Below, piece after piece: positions 13,183 through 22,765 of a DNA stretch of 64,000 nucleotides (position 1 is the stretch's first letter; each line of letters opens with the position of its first letter). The position numbers were made by a program, and so were the translations under genes. The notes beneath the pieces are model-generated. The model was not told the DNA's origin. It was given only the letters and a program-made list of their open reading frames with translations, and made no database searches. The DNA lies in the NCBI GenBank assembly GCA_965248035.1, contig OZ252054.1:1860001-1924000 (forward strand), read 5' to 3'. The DNA comes from BJGV01 sp964194745 (lineage in GTDB: Bacteria; Pseudomonadota; Gammaproteobacteria; Burkholderiales; Nitrosomonadaceae).

Positions 13183-13320
13183 TGTTTATTGATTTTTTGG
13201 ACTTACACCAAGTTTGTCTATTTATATTTAATTGCGGAGTTTTGCCCCAAATGTTTATTGATTTTTTGGATTTACACTAAGTTTGTCTATTTATATTTAA
13301 TTACGGAGTTTTGCCTCAAA
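13183..13320. repeat. 69-bp tandem duplication of the pheT 3' end and its downstream spacer
   Basis: Two head-to-tail 69-bp copies (13183-13251 and 13252-13320) differ at about four positions. The right-hand copy includes the last seven or eight codons and stop of pheT (FEAKLRN-stop). The left-hand copy is the same sequence placed again in the pheT-ihfA spacer, with the stop codon lost its context. The duplication lengthens the spacer to ihfA without disrupting either gene. Confidence 0.9.
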
Positions 13321-15675
13321 TTCATTTTCTAGAATCTTTACCAATTTCGTGATTACTAAATCTGCTTCTGTATCGGTTAACGTTTTTTTAGTATCTTGTA
13401 ATAACACACGGAATGCAAGACTTTTTTTACCGCTCACCATTCCCTTGCCACGATAAACATCAAACAGGGCAATTTCTGAAATGATAGGTGAATTCAAGGC
13501 CTGCATACACTTCAGCAGTGATTGGGCGTTGATACTATCTGCCACTATCACAGCAATATCGCGTCGTACAGACGGATATTTTGGAATTTCTTCTGCCGTT
13601 GGTAAAGTTCGCCCCATCAAGACATCTAGGTCAAGTTCAAATAGCACAACGGATTTTGGTAAATCTGCTTTCTGTATGCAACGGGGATGAAGTTCTCCTA
13701 ACCACCCGACGATTTCTTCACCTAGACGGATCTGTGCTGATTTGCCAGGATGTAGAGCAGGATGGGATGTTGCTTCAAAACTTATGATTTCTGGCCAGAA
13801 TAATGCTTCAATATCAGCCTTGGCATCATAAAAATCCACTTTGCGTTCAGGTACATCCCATTGCTCAGCCACGACATCACCATAGCACAGTCCAGCTAGT
13901 TTTTCTGATTGCGTGTAAGCCCCATCTTCTCTCATGAAACAGGACCCAATCTCAAACAATCGTACTCTGGTTTGCTTGCGGTTGAGATTAAATTGCAAGT
14001 TTGAAATAAGTCCTCCAGCTAAGCTACTACGCATTGCATCCATTTGACTAGAAATGGGATTTTTCAACATCACTGGTGTTGTATTATTCGCAAGATTTTC
14101 CTCCCACTCGGCGTCTACAAATGCGTAATTTATTACTTCCTGGTAATCACGTGCTACAAAGATTCTTCGTAGTTGCGCTGTTGTGCGCACTGTCTCTGGT
14201 TCAGGCAGTATATTCAAGCTTACACGTGGTAAGTTTGCTGGAATATGGTTATATCCATAAATGCGCGCAATCTCTTCGATTAAATCTTCTTCAATAACTA
14301 AATCAAAACGATATGTTGGTGGTATCACATGAAATATTTCGTTTTTAATAGAAAAATCGAATTGCAAGCGCTGCAACAATTCAGTCATCTTGTTTTTATT
14401 AAGATTAATACCCAGTATTCGTTGTACTCGCTTCTCTCGCAGGAGAATAGGGTTACGTTGAGGTAATTTTCCTTTTACTTCAGTAATTGGCCCTGCGTGG
14501 CCACCACAGATATCTAGTATCAAACTTGTGGCTCGTTCCATTACACTGCGTGTGGTTGCAAAATCTACACCACGTTCGAAGCGGTGAGCAGAATCTGAAT
14601 TGATTCCGAGTTGAAGAGACTTCCCAGATATTACTCTCGGACTGAAAAATGCACTTTCAAGGAACAGGTCGGTAGCGCCCTGTTCCACCCTGCTTTCGCT
14701 TCCACCCATGATACCTGCCAATGCCAGGGGATTAACTTCATCAGCAATCACTAACATATCATATTGCAGCGCAAGGTTCTCGCCATTTAGCAATTGTAGT
14801 TTTTCGCCTGAATTAGCGTAGCGTACATGAATAATTCCCGAACTCCCACCGGTAATTTTTGCAAGATTGAAAGCGTGCATTGGCTGGCCAGTTTCTAGCA
14901 TCACGTAATTAGTCACGTCCACCACCGTGTTGATTGCGCGTATTCCACTTCGTTCTAGACGTCGAGTCATCCATGTTGGTGTGGGCACGTCGAGATGTAT
15001 GTTACGGATTACCCTGCCACAATAAAGCGGACATGCATCCGGCTCATCTACGTGCACAGTCAAGGCATCGCCGATATCATTTTTGACCAGAATAATTTCA
15101 AGCGGATTTAGTTTTGCAGAAGAAATTGCTGCTACTTCTCGCGCTACGCCTGACAGTCCCAAGCAATCAGCACGGTTAGGGGTTAATTTTAGCGTAAAGA
15201 GATTGTCATCAAGCTCATAGTAATCGCGAAAATCCGTTCCCGTTGGCGCATCACTGGGAAGCAATAACAGGCCCTCTGCTGCTTCGCCTATACCTAGTTC
15301 CTTGGTTGAACATAACATGCCAAATGATTCCACTCCACGTATTCTAGCCTGTTTAATGTTCATAAGCGGCAGTTGTGCACCGATCAACGCACATGGCACT
15401 TTCACCCCGACACAAACGTTAGCAGCTCCACTAACAATTTGTAGGGGCTCATTATTTATAGTTTCACCTACATTTACCAGGCATACATGAAGGAGATCTG
15501 CATTCGGGTGTGTTTTTACTGACAGTACTTCAGCTACAACCACCCTATTAAAGTCTGGTGCTGCAGACTCAATGGATTCCACCTCCAGACCAGCCATGGT
15601 CAGTGAATGAGCTAACTCGCTACTTGAAAGCGGTGGGTTAACTAAAGTGCGAAGCCAGCTCTCAGGAAATTTCAT
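13297..15675 (-). CDS. pheT: Phenylalanyl-tRNA synthetase beta subunit
   Basis: The large subunit of the (alpha-beta)2 enzyme that charges tRNA-Phe; it carries tRNA recognition and editing. The 792-aa length is normal. Visible parts are the N-terminal MKFPESWLRTLV, the EMAP-like tRNA-binding fold (about residues 40-155), the B3/B4 editing region (about 205-400, including RRLERSGIRAINTVVDVTNYVMLETGQPMHAF), the B5 domain, and the C-terminal anticodon-binding FDX-ACB domain (about 700-790, KYPSVRRDIAVIV). It follows pheS after about 39 nt. The last codons lie inside the 69-bp tandem duplication but remain intact. Confidence 0.98.
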   Translation of the reverse strand: MKFPESWLRTLVNPPLSSSELAHSLTMAGLEVESIESAAPDFNRVVVAEVLSVKTHPNADLLHVCLVNVGETINNEPLQIVSGAANVCVGVKVPCALIGAQLPLMNIKQARIRGVESFGMLCSTKELGIGEAAEGLLLLPSDAPTGTDFRDYYELDDNLFTLKLTPNRADCLGLSGVAREVAAISSAKLNPLEIILVKNDIGDALTVHVDEPDACPLYCGRVIRNIHLDVPTPTWMTRRLERSGIRAINTVVDVTNYVMLETGQPMHAFNLAKITGGSSGIIHVRYANSGEKLQLLNGENLALQYDMLVIADEVNPLALAGIMGGSESRVEQGATDLFLESAFFSPRVISGKSLQLGINSDSAHRFERGVDFATTRSVMERATSLILDICGGHAGPITEVKGKLPQRNPILLREKRVQRILGINLNKNKMTELLQRLQFDFSIKNEIFHVIPPTYRFDLVIEEDLIEEIARIYGYNHIPANLPRVSLNILPEPETVRTTAQLRRIFVARDYQEVINYAFVDAEWEENLANNTTPVMLKNPISSQMDAMRSSLAGGLISNLQFNLNRKQTRVRLFEIGSCFMREDGAYTQSEKLAGLCYGDVVAEQWDVPERKVDFYDAKADIEALFWPEIISFEATSHPALHPGKSAQIRLGEEIVGWLGELHPRCIQKADLPKSVVLFELDLDVLMGRTLPTAEEIPKYPSVRRDIAVIVADSINAQSLLKCMQALNSPIISEIALFDVYRGKGMVSGKKSLAFRVLLQDTKKTLTDTEADLVITKLVKILENEFEAKLRN

Positions 15676-15714
15676 AGTGATCTACTATTATTGCAAAAGG
15701 CGCAATTGATAATT

Positions 15715-16743
15715 TCAATTAAACTGTTTCAAGAACCGTAAATCATTTTCAAAAAACATTCGTATATCGTTTACCCCATACTTCAGCATCGCTAATCGTT
15801 CTACACCCATCCCGAAGGCAAAACCGATGTATTTTTCACTATCTATGTTGACATGTTTCAGGACTTTGGGGTGTACCATGCCGCAACCCAGTATTTCCAG
15901 CCAGCCGGTGTAACCACACACTCTGCAACCTTTGCTGTTGCACATAACACAGCTAATATCCATTTCGGCCGAGGGCTCAGTAAATGGAAAGAACGAAGGG
16001 CGGAAGCGTGTCGATAATTCCTCATCTTCTGAAAATTGTTTCATAAAATCCACCAATACGCCTTTTAGAGCTGAAAAATTGGCATTTTCATCTATCCATA
16101 AACCCTCTACTTGATGGAACATAGGTGTATGGGATACGTCAGAATCGCATCGGTATACCCGCCCTGGTGCAATCACTTTGATTGGTGGACGTTTACTTTG
16201 CATGTAACGGATTTGAACTGGTGATGTATGGGTGCGCAGCAAATGCTCATTTTCTTCATCAGCGACATAGAACGTGTCGTGCATCGCTCGAGCTGGGTGA
16301 TTTTCTGGGATATTAAGCGCAGTAAAATTGTAGAAGTCAGTTTCGATCTCGGGGCCTGAGGCCACGGTAAAGCCAATTGAACGGAATAACGATTCGATGC
16401 GTTCCAGCGTTCGTGTCACTGGGTGCAAGCCACCCATTCCCAAGCCACGTCCCGATAGGGTTACGTCAAGCGCTTCTCCAGTCAACTGTGCTTCCATTTC
16501 TTTGGATAGAATCGTCTCACGACGGTAATTAATCGTTGCTTCTAGTGCCTCCTTCAACTTGTTGATGTGGCCGCCCATGGCAGGTCGTTCTTCCGGAGAA
16601 AGTTTTCCCAATCCCCTCAGCATCTCAGTTAGCACGCCGCTTTTGCCAAGATAATGCGCCTTTGCCTTTTCAAGCTCAGTAGTGTTATCTATGCTATCGA
16701 ACAAGCTTTTGGCTTCTTTGAGAAGATTTTCTAGGTTGTTCAT
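15715..16743 (-). CDS. pheS: Phenylalanyl-tRNA synthetase alpha subunit
   Basis: The catalytic class II subunit. The 342-aa protein has an N-terminal coiled coil (about 1-85), the motif 2 segment around RTHTSPVQIRYMQ and GRVYRCD, the Phe-site region HQVEGLWID, and motif 3 GFAFGMGVERLAMLKYGVNDIR near the C-terminus. A CxxC pair (SCVMCNSKGCRVCGYTGW) is the usual feature of bacterial PheS. It lies between rplT and pheT in the infC-rpmI-rplT-pheS-pheT-ihfA cluster. Confidence 0.98.
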   Translation of the reverse strand: MNNLENLLKEAKSLFDSIDNTTELEKAKAHYLGKSGVLTEMLRGLGKLSPEERPAMGGHINKLKEALEATINYRRETILSKEMEAQLTGEALDVTLSGRGLGMGGLHPVTRTLERIESLFRSIGFTVASGPEIETDFYNFTALNIPENHPARAMHDTFYVADEENEHLLRTHTSPVQIRYMQSKRPPIKVIAPGRVYRCDSDVSHTPMFHQVEGLWIDENANFSALKGVLVDFMKQFSEDEELSTRFRPSFFPFTEPSAEMDISCVMCNSKGCRVCGYTGWLEILGCGMVHPKVLKHVNIDSEKYIGFAFGMGVERLAMLKYGVNDIRMFFENDLRFLKQFN

Positions 16744-16846
16744 GGGAACACAATGTAGGACGGGCTATCTAAACTGTACAAGAAAAAAGGAGGCCAAGGC
16801 GCTTCTATACCCCAAGTCTCCTTACCGCTTCTTTCGCTATAGCCAG

Positions 16847-17206
16847 CTATGTAGCGAGGCTGGCTTTGGCTTGTTCAACTAATTTCACGAAGGTTGGCTT
16901 GTCAAAGATAGCGATATCAGCCAGCACTTTGCGATCCACTTCGATTGCAGCTTTCTTCAGCCCGTTCATGAAAACGCTGTAGGGTAGGCCACATTCGCGC
17001 GCAGCGGCGTTAATGCGAGCGATCCAAAGGGCACGAAATTGACGCTTCTTTTGACGACGGTCACGGTAAGCATACTCCCCTGCTTTCATTACCGCTTCCT
17101 TGGCGATTCGATAAACGTTTTTGCGGCGTCCGCGGTATCCTTTGGCTAGGTTCAACACCTTCTTGTGACGGGCATGAGCCGTTACACCACGTTTTACTCT
17201 AGGCAT
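16847..17206 (-). CDS. rplT: 50S ribosomal protein L20
   Basis: An early assembly protein of the large subunit that binds 23S rRNA. The 119-aa sequence begins MPRVKRGVTAHARHKKVLNL and contains GYRGRRKNVYRIA and RDRRQKKRQFRALWIARINAAAR, all diagnostic of L20. It starts 11 nt after rpmI. In E. coli L20 represses its own operon by binding the rpmI leader; I did not model such a structure here. Confidence 0.98.
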   Translation of the reverse strand: MPRVKRGVTAHARHKKVLNLAKGYRGRRKNVYRIAKEAVMKAGEYAYRDRRQKKRQFRALWIARINAAARECGLPYSVFMNGLKKAAIEVDRKVLADIAIFDKPTFVKLVEQAKASLAT

Positions 17207-17217
17207 GACAGTTCTCC

Positions 17218-17415
17218 TTAGGCGTAGGGCAGCATAGCGTGCACAGACGCTACGTTACTATAATGAACCTCAGTAGTCCCCCTCAACTGGCGCTTACTCT
17301 TGGTAGTTTTTTTCGTGAGAATATGGCGCTTGAATGCATGTGAGCGCTTAACACTACCGCCAGCCCTTACTTTAAAGCGCTTAGCAGCACCACGCTTGGT
17401 CTTCATTTTGGGCAT
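17218..17415 (-). CDS. rpmI: 50S ribosomal protein L35
   Basis: A small, very basic 65-aa protein with the L35 signature MPKMKTKRGAAKRFKV near the start and KRSHAFKRHILTKKTTKSKRQLRG in the middle. The lysine/arginine-rich composition suits rRNA binding. It is separated from infC by about 177 nt, a gap that could hold an additional promoter or the L20 translational operator, and is followed closely by rplT. Confidence 0.98.
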   Translation of the reverse strand: MPKMKTKRGAAKRFKVRAGGSVKRSHAFKRHILTKKTTKSKRQLRGTTEVHYSNVASVHAMLPYA

Positions 17416-17592
17416 GACATAACTCCTGTTTTTAATATGACGCTAGGTGTCTCCTAACTGGAAAGCTTTTATAACCTAGACATCACTTGTTTTTTTTCGC
17501 TAATGTTTAAATATAGTCTTTATCAAACCTGCCGCTATCTATAACTATATATGTTCTGACAAACTAACTTTCAATGCCTAGCTACTTCAATT

Positions 17593-18255
17593 TTAAAGCT
17601 TCTCAGCCGTTGTCTTAGTTTCAATCGTAAAATTCGTTTCCAAATTCTTTGTATCCTGCGTTGTGTCGCTGTCTTCTCCAGTCGTATTAGGTCTAATTTC
17701 TCTCGGTTTGGTTTCTTTGGGCTTGGCCATCTTCACCTCCTTTTTCTTTGGTGATAGAACCATTACCATTTGTCGTCCTTCCATTCTCGGAAACTGCTCT
17801 ACTGTCGCATAAGTTTCCAAGTCGTCTCTTACTCGCTCCAGTAGGCGTACACCGAATTCCTGATGTGCCATTTCACGTCCGCGGAAACGGAGCGTAACCT
17901 TAGCCTTATCTCCTTCCGCCAAGAAACTAATCAAGTTGCGCAGCTTGATATTGTAGTCACCGTCGTCTGTATTGGGACGGAATTTTACTTCCTTGATTTG
18001 GATTTGTTTTTGCTTGAGTTTAGCCTCGTGTTTTTTCTTACTTTCTTGATAACGGAATTTGCCATAATCCATTAAACGGCATACTGGAGGCTGTGCGGTG
18101 GGGGCGATTTCAACCAAATCTATCTCGGTCTCCTCCGCCAAAGATATAGCGATTTCCAGAGTGACGATACCTATCTGTTCTCCTTTCACACCGATTAACC
18201 GCACTTCCGGCGCATTAATCTCATAATTGACACGTGCCGCCTTTTCCTGAGCTAT
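17593..18255 (-). CDS. infC: Translation initiation factor IF-3, AUA start, extended C-terminus
   Basis: IF-3 prevents premature subunit joining and proofreads start-codon choice on the 30S subunit. No ATG fits. A GTG at 18204 would drop the conserved N-terminus, whereas the frame extends back to an ATA at 18253-18255 with GGGGA six bases upstream. That gives IAQEKAARVNYEINAPEVRLIG, which matches the family start. Rare start codons on infC underlie its autoregulation: low IF-3 permits initiation at the poor codon. The N- and C-terminal IF-3 domains are complete. The protein is about 220 aa, some 45 residues longer than usual because of an acidic/Thr-rich tail (from about residue 172). Confidence 0.9.
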   Translation of the reverse strand: MAQEKAARVNYEINAPEVRLIGVKGEQIGIVTLEIAISLAEETEIDLVEIAPTAQPPVCRLMDYGKFRYQESKKKHEAKLKQKQIQIKEVKFRPNTDDGDYNIKLRNLISFLAEGDKAKVTLRFRGREMAHQEFGVRLLERVRDDLETYATVEQFPRMEGRQMVMVLSPKKKEVKMAKPKETKPREIRPNTTGEDSDTTQDTKNLETNFTIETKTTAEKL

Positions 18256-18282
18256 AGTAGTTCCCCAAGTTTGTTAAATAAA

Positions 18283-20199
18283 TTAAGCTGCACCTATCTT
18301 TGTAGATATCTCTACTTTAAGACGTTCAATCAATACCTGAAGAGACATTTGACCGAGATCGGACCCAGATCGGGTACGCACAGCAACCGATTGAGTTGCT
18401 ACTTCCTTGGAACCCACAATGATCTGGTAGGGCAGCTTTTGTATACTATGTTCGCGTATTTTATAGGGTATTTTTTCATTTCTCAAGTCCGCATGTGCTC
18501 GGATGCCATTGCGCTTGAGTTCTTCAGTTATTTTTTTTGCATAATCTGCTTGTCCTTCAGAGATGTTCAGTACCACTACCTGATTCGGTGAAAGCCACAA
18601 GGGAAGAGCTCCAGCATGGTTCTCGATGAGAATGCCAATGAAGCGCTCCAATGATCCTAAAATTGCACGGTGCAGCATTACTGGCACTTGGCGCGTGTTA
18701 TCCTCAGCAACAAACTCTGCACCCAACCTCTCTGGCATGGAGAAATCAAGCTGGAGTGTGCCACATTGCCACACCCTGCCGATACTATCCTTGAGAGAAA
18801 AATCTATTTTTGGTCCGTAAAATGCACCTTCACCTGATTGTAATTCCCAGATGAGTCGCTTGTGTTTCAACGCTAATTCCAGAGCAGTTTCTGCCTTATC
18901 CCATTGCTCCTCCGAGCCAACGCGCATTTGTGGGCGGGTTGACAGTTTCACCAGAATTTCATTAAAACCGAAGTCGGTGTAAACTTTCTGCAACAGGTCA
19001 ATAAAATGTACCACTTCATCCTGTACTTGGGCTTCAGTACAAAAAATGTGCGCATCGTCTTGGGTGAATGTCCGTACCCGCATGAGGCCGTGCAATGCAC
19101 CAGAGGGCTCATTACGATGACACGAGCCAAATTCCGCTAGCCGCAATGGTAAATCACGATAGCTTTTTAATCCCTGGTTAAACACTTGGATATGGCCAGG
19201 GCAATTCATTGGCTTAATCGCAAAATTACGCTCTTCCGAATGTGTAGTGAACATATTCTCACGAAAATTTCCCCAATGTCCAGAGCGTTCCCATAAGGCC
19301 TTGTCAAGTACCTGAGGCGTCCGAATTTCTTGATAGGCGTTATCTTGGAGTACTTCCCGCATGTATTGTTCTACCTGCTGCCAGATAATCCAACCACTGG
19401 GATGCCAAAATACCATGCCCGGTGCTTCTTCCTGAATATGAAATAAATCCAATTGCTTGCCAAGCTTGCGGTGATCTCGCTTTTCGGCTTCTTCAAGACG
19501 GAGAAGGTAAGCATCCTGATCTTCCTTTCTAGTCCAGGCCGTGCCATAAATTCTCTGTAGCATTTCATTGTGCGAATCTCCTCGCCAATAAGCACCCGCT
19601 ACTTTCATTAGCTTAAATACCTTAAGTCTGGAAGTGGCTGGGACATGCGGGCCACGGCACAGATCGGTAAAATTTCCCTGAGAATAAAGCGACACATCCT
19701 CTTCGCCTGGAATAGCCTCGATGATTTGTGCTTTATAGTGTTCACTCTGGCTCTTAAAAAATTTGATTGCCTCCGAACGTTCCCATATCTTGCGTTCTAC
19801 CTTCAAATCACGCTTACTGATTTCAGTCATACGCTTTTCGATTGCGGCCAGATCTTCCAGTGTGAAGGCACGTTTGTAAGAAAAGTCGTAGTAAAACCCG
19901 TTCTCGACCACCGGGCCGATAGTAACCTGCGCTTCGGGAAATAGTTCCTTCACCGCATGTGCCAGCAAATGCGCGCTAGAATGACGAATAATTTCTAATC
20001 CTTCCGCATCTTTCTCAGTCACGATAGCAAGATCGCTATCGACTTCGATGCGGTCGGACGTATCTACCAGCTTACCGTTTACTTTGCCTGCTAACGCAGC
20101 ACGTGCTAGCCCTGTACCAATCGACGCTGCGACTTCCATTACTGTCACTGGCTGATCAAATTCACGCTCCGAACCATCCGGTAAACGAATAATTGTCAC
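18283..20199 (-). CDS. thrS: Threonyl-tRNA synthetase
   Basis: A class II synthetase charging tRNA-Thr, with N-terminal editing. At 638 aa all domains are present. These are TGS (about 1-60), the editing/SAD domain with HSSAHLLAHA and the CRGPHVP motif (about 60-225), the catalytic core (about 240-535) with MNCPGH, HRNEPSGALHGLMRVRTFTQDDAHIFC and the zinc-binding Cys/His set, and the anticodon-binding domain (about 540-638). It is the first gene of the thrS-infC-rpmI-rplT-pheST-ihfA run; infC begins 27 nt after its stop. The 180-bp leader (20200-20380) shows no operator I can identify. Confidence 0.98.
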   Translation of the reverse strand: MTIIRLPDGSEREFDQPVTVMEVAASIGTGLARAALAGKVNGKLVDTSDRIEVDSDLAIVTEKDAEGLEIIRHSSAHLLAHAVKELFPEAQVTIGPVVENGFYYDFSYKRAFTLEDLAAIEKRMTEISKRDLKVERKIWERSEAIKFFKSQSEHYKAQIIEAIPGEEDVSLYSQGNFTDLCRGPHVPATSRLKVFKLMKVAGAYWRGDSHNEMLQRIYGTAWTRKEDQDAYLLRLEEAEKRDHRKLGKQLDLFHIQEEAPGMVFWHPSGWIIWQQVEQYMREVLQDNAYQEIRTPQVLDKALWERSGHWGNFRENMFTTHSEERNFAIKPMNCPGHIQVFNQGLKSYRDLPLRLAEFGSCHRNEPSGALHGLMRVRTFTQDDAHIFCTEAQVQDEVVHFIDLLQKVYTDFGFNEILVKLSTRPQMRVGSEEQWDKAETALELALKHKRLIWELQSGEGAFYGPKIDFSLKDSIGRVWQCGTLQLDFSMPERLGAEFVAEDNTRQVPVMLHRAILGSLERFIGILIENHAGALPLWLSPNQVVVLNISEGQADYAKKITEELKRNGIRAHADLRNEKIPYKIREHSIQKLPYQIIVGSKEVATQSVAVRTRSGSDLGQMSLQVLIERLKVEISTKIGAA

Positions 20200-20380
20200 A
20201 GTTTATTCCTTTGATAAAGAGATAGAGAAAATTATACCAGCGAACACAATTTATAATGTAGCTCTTGGAAAAGCTGAATAGCATCAAACTAAGAACCAGT
20301 ATCTAGGATTGAAGCGTCTTATTTTCGAAGGAGAGTCCACGCCGCACAATCATAGACATATCCTTTAAGCCAAGCAGTTT

Positions 20381-21742
20381 TTATAGAGTTGCGGCACTCC
20401 GCAAAGCATTTGAAATATACTCAACCCAGTACTTGACCTTTTGTTTTGATTCACCCTCTACCATTACTCGCACCAGTGGTTCAGTACCCGATGCGCGTAG
20501 TAGTATTCGGCCTTGGTCGCCAAGATCACGTCTGGCCTTTGTCTGAGCAGCCTTGATTGATGCAATAGTATGAAAGTCGAACCCTTTTTGGACTTTCACG
20601 TTGATAAGTTGTTGTGGGTAAAGCGTAACTCCACGTGAGAGTTCTGCCAATGCCTTGCCAGAGTCCCGCATTGCGTGCAGTATCTGCAACGCAGAAATAA
20701 TTCCGTCGCCTGTGGTGTGCTTGTCAACACAAATTATGTGGCCAGATCCTTCTCCTCCTAGCTCCCAACCTTTCTTTTGTAGCAGTTCCAGCACGTGACG
20801 GTCACCAACGTTGGCGCGGGCAAACGGGATATCTAACTTATTAAAACCGTTTTCTATCGCAAGATTAGTCATCAATGTACCTACCACTCCGCCCTTGAGT
20901 AGGTTTTTCTGCTGGCGGTGTTTGGCAATGATGTAGAGTAACTGGTCGCCATCGTAGAGGTTACCATTCTTATCAGACATGACCATACGATCACCGTCTC
21001 CATCAAGTGCAATACCAATATCAGCGTGGTGCTGCCTTACGGCTTTTTGTATTGTTGTACTATGCATCGCACCGTATTTTTGATTGATATTCAGACCATC
21101 AGGTTGCGCTCCTATGACAACCACATCCGCGCCCAGTTCATGTAGCACATGACCAGCGATGTGGTATGTTGCCCCATGGGCACAATCAACCACGATACGC
21201 ATGCCGCGTAAATCAAGATGATATGGAAAGGTACTTTTGCAAAACTCTATATAGCGTCCAGATGCATCGTTAACTCGTCTCGCTCTGCCAAGTTGGGCAG
21301 AGGGCATGGATGTAATCGGTGCATCTAGTCCCATTTCTATATTATTTTCAGTTGCATCGGATAGTTTGTTGCCCGAAGCAGAAAAAAACTTGATACCGTT
21401 GTCTTCAAATGGATTGTGTGAAGCAGAAATCACAATGCCTGCTTGTAGCCGCAGCGCACAGGTGAGATAGGCAACAGCCGGAGTTGGCATGGGGCCAGTT
21501 AACAGTACATCTACCCCAGCTGCAGATAGGCCTGCTTGCAAGGCTGACTCTAACATATAGCCAGATATACGCGTATCCTTACCGATCAGCACTGCGGGAC
21601 GTTCGTCCTTAGATAAGTATCTGTCAGCTGAGGCTAGCACTTTGCCTGCAGAATAACCAAGGTGCATGATGAAATCTGGTGTTATAGGAGTATTTCCCAC
21701 CCGACCACGTATACCATCAGTGCCGAAATATTTTTTGGTCAA
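20381..21742 (-). CDS. glmM: Phosphoglucosamine mutase
   Basis: Converts glucosamine-6-phosphate to glucosamine-1-phosphate for peptidoglycan and LPS precursor synthesis in the cytoplasm. The 453-aa protein has the catalytic phosphoserine loop GIVISASHNPFEDNGIKFF (about 98-116), the metal-binding DGDGDR (about 248), the sugar-binding GEGSGH (about 335), and the phosphate-binding RASGTEPLVRVMVEG (about 415-430). It follows folP, giving the conserved rlmE-ftsH-folP-glmM order. Confidence 0.98.
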   Translation of the reverse strand: MTKKYFGTDGIRGRVGNTPITPDFIMHLGYSAGKVLASADRYLSKDERPAVLIGKDTRISGYMLESALQAGLSAAGVDVLLTGPMPTPAVAYLTCALRLQAGIVISASHNPFEDNGIKFFSASGNKLSDATENNIEMGLDAPITSMPSAQLGRARRVNDASGRYIEFCKSTFPYHLDLRGMRIVVDCAHGATYHIAGHVLHELGADVVVIGAQPDGLNINQKYGAMHSTTIQKAVRQHHADIGIALDGDGDRMVMSDKNGNLYDGDQLLYIIAKHRQQKNLLKGGVVGTLMTNLAIENGFNKLDIPFARANVGDRHVLELLQKKGWELGGEGSGHIICVDKHTTGDGIISALQILHAMRDSGKALAELSRGVTLYPQQLINVKVQKGFDFHTIASIKAAQTKARRDLGDQGRILLRASGTEPLVRVMVEGESKQKVKYWVEYISNALRSAATL

Positions 21743-21805
21743 TTAAACTACCCCATATTAATCAATACTAAAAAACTGTACGAACAGTACTTACACTGTC
21801 GTTTT

Positions 21806-22627
21806 TTATGTTTGGCTGGTCACTGCATTGTAAACTGCTAGTGCATCTTTTGTTGCTTTTACATCGTGTACTCGCAGGATTCTAGCCCCTTTAATCGCAG
21901 CCAACAACGCCGCCGAAACGCTGGAGTGAAGCCGGTTGTTTACTTTGTTACCAGTGATTTCTCCCAACATGGATTTACGCGATAATCCTACTAGAACAGC
22001 TACACCCATGTCCGTAAAGCGTTCTAGACAGCGCAGTAATTGGAGATTGTGCCCCAGCGTTTTACCGAACCCGAATCCTGGGTCTATCGTTAGTCGTTCT
22101 CGTGGGATTCCTGCGGCTTGTGCGACATCTATGCGTTGCCGTAAGAAATCTTTCACTTCTGCTACCACGTCACTGTATTGTGGGTTTACCTGCATACTGT
22201 GTGGTTTTCCTTGCATATGCGCTATGCATGCTGCTGCTCCTTCAGTTGCTACGACCTCGAGCGCTCCGGGTGCCTGTAGAGCATTAATGTCATTAATCAT
22301 GATTGCGCCAGCTTTTATTGTTGCACACATCACTTCCGGTTTAGAGGTATCAACAGAAATCGGGATATTCATGTTAACTAAGGCTTGCACCACCGGAAGG
22401 ACGCGATGTAATTCTTCTTCGACACATACCGGGGTGCTACCAGGGCGAGTAGATTCTCCGCCAATGTCCAGCATGTCAACACCCTCTTCAATCAATTGTG
22501 TAGCATGACGGACAGCGTTTTCAGTTGATGCGCACAGACCACTGTCAGAGAAAGAGTCTGGCGTTACGTTCACAATCCCCATTATGAGAGGGCTACAAGG
22601 GGGAAGGGGGTCGTGAATTTTCCGCAA
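21806..22627 (-). CDS. folP: Dihydropteroate synthase
   Basis: Condenses p-aminobenzoate with hydroxymethyl-dihydropterin pyrophosphate in folate synthesis; it is the target of sulfonamides. The 273-aa TIM-barrel protein shows MGIVNVTPDSFSDSG (about 16-30), DIGGESTRPGSTPV (about 55-69) and DPGFGFGKTLGHNLQLL (about 187-203), with GLSRKSMLG later. It sits 139 nt downstream of ftsH and 63 nt upstream of glmM. Confidence 0.97.
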   Translation of the reverse strand: MRKIHDPLPPCSPLIMGIVNVTPDSFSDSGLCASTENAVRHATQLIEEGVDMLDIGGESTRPGSTPVCVEEELHRVLPVVQALVNMNIPISVDTSKPEVMCATIKAGAIMINDINALQAPGALEVVATEGAAACIAHMQGKPHSMQVNPQYSDVVAEVKDFLRQRIDVAQAAGIPRERLTIDPGFGFGKTLGHNLQLLRCLERFTDMGVAVLVGLSRKSMLGEITGNKVNNRLHSSVSAALLAAIKGARILRVHDVKATKDALAVYNAVTSQT

Positions 22628-22765
22628 TGGAGGAACGGGACTCGGGAAAAGTAGTTAGCTTAGATGAGGAGTCTCACCTACCCGAGGTTTGTCTCCACAG
22701 TTGTAAATGATGGTGAGCACAGTTGTACAACAACTCTTGCATTTCCAAGTTTTCATCCACCCGCT

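Noticed and set aside
13183..13320. CRISPR array
   Set aside because: Only two contiguous copies without spacers; it is a tandem duplication. No CRISPR array is visible elsewhere in the window.
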